A DNA stretch of 17,379 nt from Acholeplasmataceae bacterium (GCA_016934175.1 JAFGTI010000022.1:1-17379); one strand, 5' to 3'; counted from the stretch's first letter, positions 1-8,386 are shown. Notes: generated by a model from the letters alone, not told the origin. Numbers and translations: made by a program.

Positions 1-2154
1 AAAATTTTTGAAACAAGTATAGAAAATGCCCCAATTCCAATTATGATTCACGCAGAAGATGGCGAAGTATTGAACATCAGTCGAACTTGGACGAAACTTA
101 CAGGTTACAATAAAGATGACATACCCACTATCTATGATTGGACTGAAAAAGCATATCATGCGAAAAAAGATGATGTTCGTAATTTTATTTCAAAATTATA
201 TACACTTACAGAAGTCCAGTATGATGGTATATTTGAAGTTATAACTCAAGATGATAGAAAACTTGCTTGGGATTTTCATTCCATGCACATTGGAGATCTA
301 CCTGATGGCAGAGCGGTCGTAATGAGTGTTGCTACTGACATTACTGAACGTGTTCAAATAGATAAGCAACTTAAGGAAAGTGAACAGAGGTTCAAAATAT
401 TACATAATGCATCCTTTGGAGGTATCACTGTTCATGATAAAGGACTTATTCTTGATTGTAATCAAGGTCTTTCAGACATTACAGGTTTTTCAATTGATGA
501 ATTAATTGGTATGGATGGTTTACTGTTAATTGCACCAGATTATAGAGCATTTGTGATGGATAAAATCAATTCAGGATATGAAAAACCATATGAAGCGTAT
601 GGTATAAGAAAAAATAAGGAAATATATCCTCTTCACTTAGAAGCGAGAAATATTCCATATGAAGGTAAACAAGTTAGAGTCGTAGAGTTTAGAGATATAA
701 CGGATCGAAAAAAACTAGAATCAGATGTTATTAAGGAAAAAGAATCTTTAGCTTTTACCCTAAAATCAATTGGTGATGCGGTTATTGCGACAGACGCCTC
801 TGGCATTATTACTGCTATTAATCCAATTGCATGTAAACTCACTGGGTGGTCTGAAACTGAAGCAATGAATAAACCGTTTAATGAAGTATTTAACATCACT
901 TTTGAAGATAAAAGTATACCAGTTGAAGATCCAGTACAAAAAGCTTTAACAACTAATTCTATTATTGAATTAGCCAATCACACTATTTTAATTTCCAAAG
1001 ATAAAACCGAATACTTTATTGAAGATACCGCCGCGCCAATAAAAAATGCTCAGGGTGAAAATATTGGTGTTGTTTTAGTATTTCGAGATGTTACTGATAA
1101 GAAAAAAGCGGAAAGAGAAATTAGACATATCAGTGAACATGATTATTTAACAGATTTACATAATAGACGTTATTATTTCGAGCGATTAGATTATTTCCAT
1201 CAAGAAGAATTCTATCCACTAGGACTCATGATGCTTGATGTCAATGGTTTAAAAATTATTAATGATGCATTTGGTCATCATCAAGGAGATCAAGCGCTCA
1301 TTATGATAGGAAGTGTTTTAAATGAAACTTTTGAAGATAAAGATGTCATTTCTAGAATTGGTGGAGATGAATTTACAGTAATTCTACCTAACACATCAGC
1401 AAAAGCGCTTCAATCATATAAAGAAAAACTAATATCAGTCATGAAAAATAAGCGTATAAACAATGTTGAACTATCACTTTCGATAGGCTATGAATTGATT
1501 AAGAACAAAAATGATGATCTAGATGAAATCCAAAAGATGGCAGAAAACCATATGTATTCACATAAATCTTTATTTGGATCAAGTATTCGAAGTGGAGCAA
1601 TCAATGCCATATTATTAACATTAACTGATAAATATGATTCAGAAAAAAGACATTCTGTTGAAGTTAGTCAGTTATGTAGAAAAATGGGTATTGAGTTAAA
1701 ACTTAAGCAAGATGAACTAAAAGGGCTAGAACAAGCAGGGCTATTTCATGATATTGGTAAAATATCCATACCTGACAGCATTTTAAATAAACCTGGGAAA
1801 TTAACTGATGAAGAGTTTGAAATCATCAAATCACACACACAAATTGGTTATCAAATACTCAGAGCTGCAGATGAATATTCCGATTTAGCACTTCATGCAC
1901 TTCATCATCATGAAAGATGGGATGGTAAAGGTTATCCAAGTGGACTTAAAGAAGACAGCATTCCCTTATTTTCTAGAATTATCAATATCGTTGATGCTTA
2001 TGAAGCTATGACAGCTGATAGACCTTATCGTAAAAAGTTAAGTAAGGCATACGCAGTATCAGAAATTATTAGGTGTGCTGGCACGCAGTTTGATCCTAAA
2101 TTGGCAAAAGTGTTTGTCGAGAGTGTTTTAAAAGAAAAATGGGAGATTATTTGA
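1..2154 (+). CDS. PAS-PAS-PAS-GGDEF-HD-GYP cyclic-di-GMP signalling protein, 5' truncated
   Basis: The reading frame is open from base 1; codons before the first ATG (43) read as the start of a PAS domain, so the true start lies upstream. Of 717 visible residues, three PAS folds lie at about 1-117, 130-238 and 256-370, the GGDEF domain at 380-530 and the HD-GYP domain at 534-717. GGDEF is intact (454-458), as are the metal and guanine residues in DVNGLK..ND..GH..GD (D413, N421, D430). HD-GYP has HDIGK (583-587) and HHExxDGxGYP (636-646). By family knowledge it should make cyclic-di-GMP from two GTP and also hydrolyse it. The usual RxxD inhibitory site is absent (EDKD at that place). No membrane segment is visible, but the missing N-terminus could hold one. 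Its output half is very like that of the protein at 10070-12946. The net activity is unknown. Confidence 0.93.
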   Translation, partial: KIFETSIENAPIPIMIHAEDGEVLNISRTWTKLTGYNKDDIPTIYDWTEKAYHAKKDDVRNFISKLYTLTEVQYDGIFEVITQDDRKLAWDFHSMHIGDLPDGRAVVMSVATDITERVQIDKQLKESEQRFKILHNASFGGITVHDKGLILDCNQGLSDITGFSIDELIGMDGLLLIAPDYRAFVMDKINSGYEKPYEAYGIRKNKEIYPLHLEARNIPYEGKQVRVVEFRDITDRKKLESDVIKEKESLAFTLKSIGDAVIATDASGIITAINPIACKLTGWSETEAMNKPFNEVFNITFEDKSIPVEDPVQKALTTNSIIELANHTILISKDKTEYFIEDTAAPIKNAQGENIGVVLVFRDVTDKKKAEREIRHISEHDYLTDLHNRRYYFERLDYFHQEEFYPLGLMMLDVNGLKIINDAFGHHQGDQALIMIGSVLNETFEDKDVISRIGGDEFTVILPNTSAKALQSYKEKLISVMKNKRINNVELSLSIGYELIKNKNDDLDEIQKMAENHMYSHKSLFGSSIRSGAINAILLTLTDKYDSEKRHSVEVSQLCRKMGIELKLKQDELKGLEQAGLFHDIGKISIPDSILNKPGKLTDEEFEIIKSHTQIGYQILRAADEYSDLALHALHHHERWDGKGYPSGLKEDSIPLFSRIINIVDAYEAMTADRPYRKKLSKAYAVSEIIRCAGTQFDPKLAKVFVESVLKEKWEII

Positions 2155-2255
2155 AATTTAATATATAAGAATTAAGAAAAAAATTTAACAACAATCAGGT
2201 TTATTAAAGTGTTATTTTTAAAGGAATCACTTAGGGATTAATGAATCTATATCAT

Positions 2256-2289
2256 AAAACTCATCTAACAAAGATGAGTTTTAATTTTT
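2256..2289 (+). terminator. Rho-independent terminator after the GGDEF-HD-GYP gene
   Basis: A perfect 10-bp stem, AAAACTCATC (2256-2265) against GATGAGTTTT (2273-2282), closes a 7-base loop and is followed by AATTTTT. It lies about 100 bases after the stop at 2154. Confidence 0.8.
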
Positions 2290-2453
2290 GATAATAACCA
2301 ATAAAATAGTCTTGATCTTGATTTAATAATACAATAAGTGTGATTAGAAAATTAGAAATTTGAAAATATAATTTTTGATAAAAGAATATATAGATTGATG
2401 TCTTTTTGAGAAGCAAATCAATCAAAAATGTTTGTATTTGATATTTAACTAAA

Positions 2454-2482
2454 TTGCATTTTTTGGTATACTAACTTATAAG
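2454..2482 (+). promoter_or_regulatory. Candidate promoter of the DUF445 gene
   Basis: TTGCAT (2454-2459), a 17-base spacer and TATAAG (2477-2482). Alternative -10 boxes nearby are TATACT (2467-2472) and TATAAT (2483-2488), so the exact promoter is uncertain in this AT-rich stretch. Confidence 0.35.
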
Positions 2483-2515
2483 TATAATAAAATAAATATA
2501 ATAATGGAGTGAACT

Positions 2516-3112
2516 ATGGAGATCATACGTTTTGTATTACTTGTACTCATCGGAGGATTTATAGGTTGGATGACCAATAGGGTTGCAATTAAAATGTTGT
2601 TTAGACCTGTGAACCCACATAAGATATTAGGAATTACATTTCAAGGTGTATTTCCTAGAAGAAAAGATTATATGGCAATATCTCTTGCTGATATCATAGA
2701 AAAAGAGTTACTTTCAAAAGAAGTCATCATGAACCAGTTAATGGGTGATGAAAAACTTGATGCAATCAAAGATAGATTGAAAAAAATTATTGTAGATAAA
2801 CTCGTAGAAGCTATACCCCCAGTAGTTGCTATGTTTGTTGGTGGAGATATCAAAGGATTTGTCACCGGATATATTGATAAAAATAGTGATGAAATATTCG
2901 AACAAATGATCAATGATTTTCGTTCTACTGGTATTGACAATCTGAATATACGAGAAATAGTCAAAAACAGAATTGACTCACTCGATTTTCTCGAGTTCGA
3001 AAAAATTATTTTTGGACTTATGAATAAGGAACTTCATTTTGTTGAAATTATAGGTTTATTCTTGGGAGCATTTATTGGTGTAATACAATATGTCATTACA
3101 ATTTTTATATGA
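2516..3112 (+). CDS. DUF445 family membrane protein, short form
   Basis: The 198-residue product has the family's N-terminal signature: a membrane helix (about 4-23) running into GWMTNRVAIKMLFRP, followed by the GVFPRRK stretch. A second hydrophobic helix ends the protein (about 174-198). These features match the DUF445 family, of which Bacillus YheB is a member. YheB is nearly twice as long, so this is a compact version keeping both terminal helices and a reduced charged middle of about 130 residues. The biochemical role of the family is not established. GGAG at 2506-2509 lies 6 bases before the ATG and supports the start. The gene stands alone, with a terminator upstream; I see no clear terminator between it and the cold-shock gene, so some read-through is possible. 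Confidence 0.85.
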   Translation: MEIIRFVLLVLIGGFIGWMTNRVAIKMLFRPVNPHKILGITFQGVFPRRKDYMAISLADIIEKELLSKEVIMNQLMGDEKLDAIKDRLKKIIVDKLVEAIPPVVAMFVGGDIKGFVTGYIDKNSDEIFEQMINDFRSTGIDNLNIREIVKNRIDSLDFLEFEKIIFGLMNKELHFVEIIGLFLGAFIGVIQYVITIFI

Positions 3113-3222
3113 AGCTAAATAAAAAATTTACTGAGATTGATAGTTTATAGAGGTTAATCAAGGATTTATCAGTCGTTTAGCATAGATTATAGGGATATTT
3201 TGAGTTTTTCTACACTAATATT

Positions 3223-3250
3223 TTGTTTTTATGACAAATTAAGGTATACT
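3223..3250 (+). promoter_or_regulatory. Candidate promoter of the cold-shock gene
   Basis: TTGTTT (3223-3228), a 16-base spacer and TATACT (3245-3250). Transcription would begin near 3257, giving a leader of about 53 bases before the ATG at 3310. This placement puts the upstream ATG at 3256 at or before the transcript start. Confidence 0.5.
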
Positions 3251-3295
3251 AGTACATGGTGAAAGTCAGAAATGACGACAGATCACATTTAAAAA

Positions 3296-3301
3296 AAGGA
3301 G
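3296..3301 (+). promoter_or_regulatory. Ribosome binding site fixing the cold-shock start
   Basis: AAGGAG lies 8 bases before the ATG at 3310. It selects this start over the in-frame ATG at 3256, which would add 18 residues not found in cold-shock proteins. Confidence 0.85.
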
Positions 3302-3309
3302 TAATCGAC

Positions 3310-3507
3310 ATGACAGGAACAGTAAAATGGTTTAATTCAGACAAGGGATATGGATTTATCTCTACAGAAGAAGGCAAAGATGTATTTGTACATTTTAGCG
3401 CAATTCAAAGTGACGGATATAAATCACTTGAAGAAGGCGAAAAAGTAGAATTTGACGTTATAAACAGCGACCGCGGCGAAACAGCAGCAAACGTTGTTAA
3501 ACTATAA
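3310..3507 (+). CDS. csp: Cold-shock protein, CspA family
   Basis: This 65-residue protein is a single cold-shock (OB-fold) domain of normal family length. It starts MTGTVKWFNSDKGYGFI and carries both nucleic-acid-binding motifs, RNP1 (KGYGFI, about 12-17) and RNP2 (VFVHF, about 25-29). Such proteins bind single-stranded RNA and DNA in the cytoplasm, melt RNA secondary structure and aid translation and transcription, often but not only in the cold. The sequence does not tell which paralogue this is or whether it is cold-induced. A well-placed AAGGAG and the loss of family similarity upstream fix the start at 3310. It is probably monocistronic: it has its own promoter candidate and two terminator-like hairpins downstream. 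Confidence 0.96.
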   Translation: MTGTVKWFNSDKGYGFISTEEGKDVFVHFSAIQSDGYKSLEEGEKVEFDVINSDRGETAANVVKL

Positions 3508-3527
3508 TTTTCAATGAGTCTATAAAT

Positions 3528-3562
3528 TAAGAGTTTCTCTAGAAATAGAGGCTCTTTTTTTA
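3528..3562 (+). terminator. Terminator after the cold-shock gene
   Basis: The stem CTCTA/TAGAG (3537-3541 with 3546-3550) closes a GAAA tetraloop. After a small internal loop a lower stem AGAG/CTCT (3530-3533 with 3552-3555) runs into a T tract. It begins about 20 bases after the stop codon. Confidence 0.75.
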
Positions 3563-3574
3563 TATGTATATATG

Positions 3575-3602
3575 AGGAAAAGACCTAATCTTTTCTTTTT
3601 TT
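3575..3602 (+). terminator. Second, tandem terminator-like hairpin
   Basis: GAAAAGA (3577-3583) pairs with TCTTTTC (3589-3595) around the loop CCTAA, followed by seven T. Two flanking pairs, one of them G-U, lengthen the stem. The stem is A/U-rich and weaker than the first hairpin. Confidence 0.5.
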
Positions 3603-3682
3603 ACGTTTAAAATAGATAATACTCTAAAAAAGGTATATATTGTGTAAAATATTAAAAAAAATCAAAAATTTAATTAAATTTA

Positions 3683-3691
3683 TGCTATAAT
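3683..3691 (+). promoter_or_regulatory. Extended -10 promoter of the lipoprotein gene
   Basis: TGC followed by a perfect TATAAT (3686-3691) forms an extended -10 element. No good -35 box is seen 16-18 bases upstream; instead the DNA is A/T-tract rich, including eight A at 3654-3661. The expected transcript start is near 3698. Confidence 0.6.
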
Positions 3692-3715
3692 TGAAAAAAC
3701 ATAGAGCTTTTCAAT
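3690..3715. repeat. Inverted repeat over the lipoprotein transcript start
   Basis: ATTGAAAA (3690-3697) and TTTTCAAT (3708-3715) are perfect 8-base inverted arms with a 10-base gap. The repeat overlaps the end of the -10 box and the expected start of transcription, a place where a repressor could bind. It could equally form a small leader hairpin. Confidence 0.4.
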
Positions 3716-3739
3716 AAAATTCAATCTGGAGGAAAATTG

Positions 3740-6700
3740 ATGAAGAAATTAACACTTTTTTTTATATTGCTTGGTGGCATACTCTTAACAGGATGCACAC
3801 CAAACGATGGGGAAATAATCTTACCGCAAATCACTTTGAATGGAGAAAATGAAGTTACAATCAACGTTGATCAAGATTTTATTGATCTTGGGGCTGTAAT
3901 CGTTGGAGATTTCGATTTAGAAATCACCGTAGATTCAGACTTAGATAATACGACACCAGGAACATACCATATCACTTATACAACAATTTACGAAGGTACT
4001 ACTTACAATATCATTAGAACAATTATTGTTGTTTCCAATGATTCGATCAGTCCAACTATAACACTTAATGGTGAAGCAATCATTCATATCGAATTTGGAG
4101 GCATATACTCCGAGGAAAATGCTACATTTTCTGATAATTTGGATTTAACAGGTAATGTAGTTATTGGTGGAGACACAGTTGACACGAGTGTTTTAGGTAC
4201 TTATATCGTGACCTATAATGCAACTGATGAAAATGGTAACGCTGCTATCGAAGTTACAAGAACAGTAATCGTAGAAGATACGATAGATCCTATACTTACG
4301 CTCAATGGTGAAGCAACCATCAATGTTCAATATGGAAGTGTCTATGAAGATCTTGGCGCACAATTTTCTGATAATGCTGATCAAACCGGTAATGTTACGA
4401 TTGGTGGGGATGTTGTTGACACGAATACTTTAGGAACATACATCGTTACTTATAATACAGCAGATACAAGTGGTAATTTAGCTACAGAAATCACTAGAAC
4501 AGTTATTGTTGAAGATACACAAGCACCAACAATTACATTAATTAATAACGCAACATATTATGTTGAATACTTAGCCACGTATACTGAACCAGGAGCCGCA
4601 TTTAACGATAATTATGATACAACTGGAACTGTAACGATTGGTGGAGATACAGTTGATTCTTCAGTACTAGCCACATATATCATTACTTATGATGCAATTG
4701 ATACGAACGATAATGAATCAGTTCAAGTAACACGACCAGTCATCGTAACCGATATGACCAGTCCAGTAACCACCTTAACAGGTGATTCAACTGTCTACGT
4801 TGAATTTGGAGTAGCCTATGTTGAGCAAGGAGCTATTTTTACTGATAATTACGATGATGATGGGGATGCCATCATCACAAGTAGTTCATTGGATGAAAAT
4901 GAACTTGGAACCTATACAATTACTTATCGGGCAACAGATGCTCATGGCAACATTTCTCAAAGCGTTACGAGAACTGTAATTGTAGAAGATACAACAGGAC
5001 CAACGATTGACTTAAATGGCAACTATGTTGTTTACGTTAATTTAGATGACGATTATGAAGAATTAGGTGCAGAATTTTCAGATAATTATGATCAAACAGG
5101 ATCAGTAGTTATTGGTGGAGACACAGTTGATACTAGCACGATAGGCGATTATATTATTACTTATAATGCTGTAGATTCACATGGAAACAATGCAAATGAA
5201 GTAACAAGAACAGTGAGTGTTGTTTTAGTTAATCCTACAGTTGAAAATCCGTTTAAAGATATTAGATCAGATTATATTGGTATATCATTTGATCTCGTAG
5301 ATGATTATGATGTATATACAGATGGATATATTCGTTTAATGGTCAATACAAATACACAAGTGAGTAAAACGGATATTACACCAGGACATCTAACTTTTAT
5401 TTATGATACAGGTATTTTGGATAATGAAGACTATACAATAGAAGTTTGGGCATATATACAAAGTGAATATGCCTATAAAAAAATATATAGTACAAGCTTT
5501 GTGACACCTCCTGATATTTCATTAACTTCATTTGAAGGTGAAGAAACATTCTACTCGCTTGATCATATTATTCTAAAAATCGATTTATCAAATATTAGAG
5601 ATTATGATATTGATTATGTAACCATTAATTATGATCAATATGATATCTTTAAATATCCAAGTGATAATGAAACAATTTATGTAGATATGGGTTCACATTC
5701 AAGTGGAACTTATAATTATATCTTAAATAGCGTAGGTGTAATCGTCAACTATCAAGACTATCTATATGATTTTGATTCAGAGATAAGTATCGAAGTTTAT
5801 TTACCAGATGCTATTGATCCATTAGATGCGACCTTGGAGTTATTAGACATCACAAATGATCAATATGGTAATCAGTCATTTGTCAAAATTCCTACTGGGG
5901 ACACATCCATCGTTAAAAACATTTACTTTCATTTCGATAATCCATACAATATGGTTGTTACAAGTTTGGATGTTTGGGTCGCGGGAACACACCTAGAATT
6001 AACTGGACTCTCATCAGATGACCAAGATCCTTTAGATGCAAATGTTCTTATTATTCCTGTTGAATTATATAAGGGTGATAATTACGTTAGAGTTGTGGGC
6101 TATACATATTTAAGAAATGAAGAGACAGTCGCAGTTACCTTAGATACGACACTGAACAACAATCTGATTCGTATCTATAGCATCGTGTTGGCTGATACAG
6201 ATACAATACAACTCTATAGTATTGGTGATGTTCAAGCAATGACATCAACCGGTAACTATGTTCTGATGAATGATATCGATATGGGAAATAGTAGATTTTA
6301 TCCTATTGGTTCATATGAAACACCATTTACAGGTACCTTTGATGGAAATGGACACACAATATCTAATTTCTATATTCAAAAAGATTATACATCTTCGGGT
6401 GCCACAGGTTATTTTGGTTTCTTTGGATATGTTCAAGGAGCATTCATTGCTGATTTTACATTAGAGAATATAACAATGACTATAAATTCAGTTGAATCAA
6501 ATAACGACGTTCACGCAGGAATTCTTTTAGGAGAAGCGTGGTATACCACGGTAATGAATGTTGATATTACTGGAAATTCTAGTATCACAGTTAATCAACT
6601 AACAGGTGGTCTATATGGTGGACTTGCAGGATTTATGGCTTATCCAAGCGGACAAGTCATCAAAGATAATCATGTTAATGTTGACATTAACATTACAACC

Positions 6701-7387
6701 ACTTCAACTGATAATCAGGCATATATTTTGCGTGTAGGCGGATTAATAGGCCTTGTGTATACATATGATATTAAACAATCTAGTGCTACAGGATCAATTA
6801 ATATAACAAACGTCAATCAAGCCTATACAGGAGGATTAGTTGGTGAAATTGGTAATGATGGTGGCAGTTCTAATTATAACTATATTTATAATAGCTATGC
6901 AAATGTTGATATCACGAGCACTACAAATGATGTCTATAGCGCAACAGGAGGTCTTGTCGGAGTAACAACATTATCAAATCGTAATGGAACTATCATTTAT
7001 AATAGTTTTGCTACAGGAGACATTTCAGCTGGACGCTACAATGTAGGTGGTTTAATTGGATATAGTACAGGATATATTTACAATTCATTTTCAACAGGTA
7101 ATTTAAGCATAATATCTGGATATTTAGGTGGAATTAGTGGAAATCAAAACACATTGACATATGTTAAACTTGAAAATAATTTTGTATATTCCGGACGCAC
7201 GGTTATTAAAAATGGCAATCCAACAGGTACGATTGATCAATATTTTGATGCATTTAGATTAAGACAAGCAGATGTTGCTCAATTTGATGATCCTGAATTT
7301 TATACACACGTTGTTGGATTGAATGAATATTATTTTGACTTTACAGGTTTAGATTTCTTGGCAGGTCATTATCCAACTTTAAACTAA
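3740..7387 (+). CDS. Large surface lipoprotein with six Ig-like repeats and a GLUG-repeat region
   Basis: The 1215-residue product begins with a lipoprotein signal peptide (MKK, hydrophobic run, LLTGC) whose lipid-modified cysteine is residue 19, so it should be anchored on the outer face of the membrane. Six tandem domains of about 75 residues follow (about 32-495), with recurring motifs such as ITLNGE, GTYIVTY and EVTRTVIVED; they resemble DUF5011 Ig-like domains, the first being divergent. Residues about 500-820 are Asp/Tyr-rich and I cannot assign them. From about 825 the pattern FTGTFDGNGHTISNF and repeated GGL(V/I)G...IYNS(F/Y)A.G units mark a GLUG region, a predicted beta-solenoid, ending in DFLAGHYPTLN as GLUG proteins often do. 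An adhesin or matrix role is likely but unproven. GGAGG at 3728-3732 lies 7 bases before the ATG, which I prefer to the TTG codon just before it. Confidence 0.93.
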   Translation: MKKLTLFFILLGGILLTGCTPNDGEIILPQITLNGENEVTINVDQDFIDLGAVIVGDFDLEITVDSDLDNTTPGTYHITYTTIYEGTTYNIIRTIIVVSNDSISPTITLNGEAIIHIEFGGIYSEENATFSDNLDLTGNVVIGGDTVDTSVLGTYIVTYNATDENGNAAIEVTRTVIVEDTIDPILTLNGEATINVQYGSVYEDLGAQFSDNADQTGNVTIGGDVVDTNTLGTYIVTYNTADTSGNLATEITRTVIVEDTQAPTITLINNATYYVEYLATYTEPGAAFNDNYDTTGTVTIGGDTVDSSVLATYIITYDAIDTNDNESVQVTRPVIVTDMTSPVTTLTGDSTVYVEFGVAYVEQGAIFTDNYDDDGDAIITSSSLDENELGTYTITYRATDAHGNISQSVTRTVIVEDTTGPTIDLNGNYVVYVNLDDDYEELGAEFSDNYDQTGSVVIGGDTVDTSTIGDYIITYNAVDSHGNNANEVTRTVSVVLVNPTVENPFKDIRSDYIGISFDLVDDYDVYTDGYIRLMVNTNTQVSKTDITPGHLTFIYDTGILDNEDYTIEVWAYIQSEYAYKKIYSTSFVTPPDISLTSFEGEETFYSLDHIILKIDLSNIRDYDIDYVTINYDQYDIFKYPSDNETIYVDMGSHSSGTYNYILNSVGVIVNYQDYLYDFDSEISIEVYLPDAIDPLDATLELLDITNDQYGNQSFVKIPTGDTSIVKNIYFHFDNPYNMVVTSLDVWVAGTHLELTGLSSDDQDPLDANVLIIPVELYKGDNYVRVVGYTYLRNEETVAVTLDTTLNNNLIRIYSIVLADTDTIQLYSIGDVQAMTSTGNYVLMNDIDMGNSRFYPIGSYETPFTGTFDGNGHTISNFYIQKDYTSSGATGYFGFFGYVQGAFIADFTLENITMTINSVESNNDVHAGILLGEAWYTTVMNVDITGNSSITVNQLTGGLYGGLAGFMAYPSGQVIKDNHVNVDINITTTSTDNQAYILRVGGLIGLVYTYDIKQSSATGSINITNVNQAYTGGLVGEIGNDGGSSNYNYIYNSYANVDITSTTNDVYSATGGLVGVTTLSNRNGTIIYNSFATGDISAGRYNVGGLIGYSTGYIYNSFSTGNLSIISGYLGGISGNQNTLTYVKLENNFVYSGRTVIKNGNPTGTIDQYFDAFRLRQADVAQFDDPEFYTHVVGLNEYYFDFTGLDFLAGHYPTLN
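4157..5130 (+). repeat. DNA-level repeats inside the Ig-like domain array
   Basis: Within the tandem domains the stretch coding for VIGGDTVD is nearly invariant. A 26-base string is identical at 4157-4182 (second domain) and 5105-5130 (sixth domain), and close variants occur near 4399 and 4636. This suggests duplication or gene conversion among domains. Confidence 0.7.
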
Positions 7388-7403
7388 AATAAATAGTTAA
7401 TAA

Positions 7404-7440
7404 AAAAAGGCATATCAGAATTAATCTGAAATGCCTTTTT
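7404..7440. terminator. Bidirectional terminator between convergent genes
   Basis: AAAAAGGCAT (7404-7413) pairs with ATGCCTTTTT (7431-7440). After one A-A mismatch TCAGA (7415-7419) pairs with TCTGA (7425-7429) around a five-base loop. The symmetric A and T tracts let it serve both the lipoprotein gene and the minus-strand SDR gene. Confidence 0.88.
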
Positions 7441-7459
7441 GTTTTAAGATAGATTGATC

Positions 7460-8266
7460 TTATTGATTCATACCAGCCATCATCTTAGAAATGAATTTGA
7501 TTGCTCTTTTGGGACTCATCCGATACATAAATTTCATCATCTTAGAATCTTTACCCACATAAATTTGGAATTTGTTCTTTTCCATACCCTTAATGATTTG
7601 TTCTGCACAATCATCAGCTTCCGTCATTTTCATTGCAGGTTTTTCACTTTCCTTAGGTTCTGCAGCTCCCATTTTAACATCAGAGTTTTTAGCAATATCA
7701 GTTGCTATAGCGCCTGGGAAAACAATTGTTACATTAACATTTGTTTTAATGAGTTCAGCATATAGACCCTCAGTTAAGAGTTTAATTGCAGCTTTAGATG
7801 CTCCATAAATGGATTGACCAGGAAAGGGAAAGAATCCGCCCATGGAAGAAACATTTAAGATGTGTCCTTCGGGTCTTTCAAGTAGTAGAGGCAAGAATGC
7901 TTGTATCATGTTAAGCGTTCCAAAGAAGTTTACATCCATGACTTTATTAATTTGGGCATCAGTTAAATCTTTAACATCAACAAAAGGTTGAATGATGCCT
8001 GCGTTATTGATGAGACCATCAACAACACCAAATTTATCTATAACTTCTTTTAATACGATTGCTATTTCATCTTTTTTTGTTATGTTACAAATATGAGTGG
8101 ATAGTTTTTCTTTATTATTAGCGAGCTTTTCTGTTTCTGCTAATCTTTTTTTGTCCATATCAACAGCAGCTACACTAGCACCTTTTTTAAGTAAATTTAA
8201 AACGAGTTCTCTACCGACACCACCACCTGCACCTGTGACTACAATTACTTTACCATTAACTTTCAC
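7460..8266 (-). CDS. Short-chain dehydrogenase/reductase (SDR family)
   Basis: This 268-residue protein has the classical SDR pattern: the nucleotide-binding TGAGGGVG (11-18), NNAG (87-90), the structural N113 and the catalytic S141, Y154 and K158 (YGASK). The acidic D36 at the end of the second beta strand favours NAD(H) over NADP(H), by family knowledge. It should oxidise an alcohol or reduce a carbonyl in the cytoplasm; the substrate cannot be read from the sequence. The C-terminal 40 residues are Lys- and Met-rich, with an MMKFMYRMSPKRAIKFISKMM stretch that could form an amphipathic helix. The start is GTG (8266-8264), since AGGAGG lies 7 bases upstream and the overlapping ATG runs straight into TGA. 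It is transcribed divergently from the desulfidase-like gene. Confidence 0.93.
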   Translation of the reverse strand: MKVNGKVIVVTGAGGGVGRELVLNLLKKGASVAAVDMDKKRLAETEKLANNKEKLSTHICNITKKDEIAIVLKEVIDKFGVVDGLINNAGIIQPFVDVKDLTDAQINKVMDVNFFGTLNMIQAFLPLLLERPEGHILNVSSMGGFFPFPGQSIYGASKAAIKLLTEGLYAELIKTNVNVTIVFPGAIATDIAKNSDVKMGAAEPKESEKPAMKMTEADDCAEQIIKGMEKNKFQIYVGKDSKMMKFMYRMSPKRAIKFISKMMAGMNQ

Positions 8267-8273
8267 ATGTATT

Positions 8274-8279
8274 CCTCCT
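8274..8279 (-). promoter_or_regulatory. Ribosome binding site fixing a GTG start
   Basis: A full AGGAGG on the minus strand lies 7 bases before GTG at 8266-8264. The ATG at 8268-8266 is out of frame and is followed at once by TGA. Confidence 0.85.
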
Positions 8280-8302
8280 TTAATATTGGAATTTATACCC
8301 GT

Positions 8303-8331
8303 ATTTTACATCTTTTAGGCATATTTTACAA
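8303..8331 (-). promoter_or_regulatory. Candidate promoter of the SDR gene
   Basis: On the minus strand TTGTAA (8331-8326), a 17-base spacer and TAAAAT (8308-8303). The 9-base direct repeat TATTTTACA (plus strand 8302-8310 and 8322-8330, 20 bases apart) overlaps both boxes and might serve as an operator. Confidence 0.55.
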
Positions 8332-8386
8332 TTAAAGTGTATTTGTATGAATAACTTGGACTAGAAAATTTCAATAAAGAGCGAAA

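Larger units (their letters stand above)
2155..2515. other. 361-base AT-rich intergenic region
   Basis: No credible coding frame is seen. It holds a hairpin terminator about 100 bases after the upstream stop (2256-2289) and promoter-like hexamers just before the DUF445 gene (2454-2482). Between about 2290 and 2450 I see only AT-rich sequence without convincing structure. Confidence 0.6.

Noticed and set aside
633..977. 114-residue minus-strand frame inside the first GGDEF-HD-GYP gene
   Set aside because: It lies antisense to an unmistakable PAS coding region, has no family features and reflects codon bias of the real gene. The same applies to the other frames antisense to or shifted within large genes.
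3256..3309. Longer cold-shock protein starting at an ATG at 3256
   Set aside because: The ATG lies at or before the expected transcript start, has no ribosome site and would add 18 residues foreign to the family; AAGGAG supports 3310.
3654..3661. Run of eight A upstream of the lipoprotein promoter as a phase-variation switch
   Set aside because: No -35 box exists whose spacing the run would change, and such A runs are common in this AT-rich DNA.
3737..3739. TTG start for the lipoprotein, one codon earlier
   Set aside because: The adjacent ATG at 3740 has a good GGAGG spacing and gives a normal MKK signal peptide.
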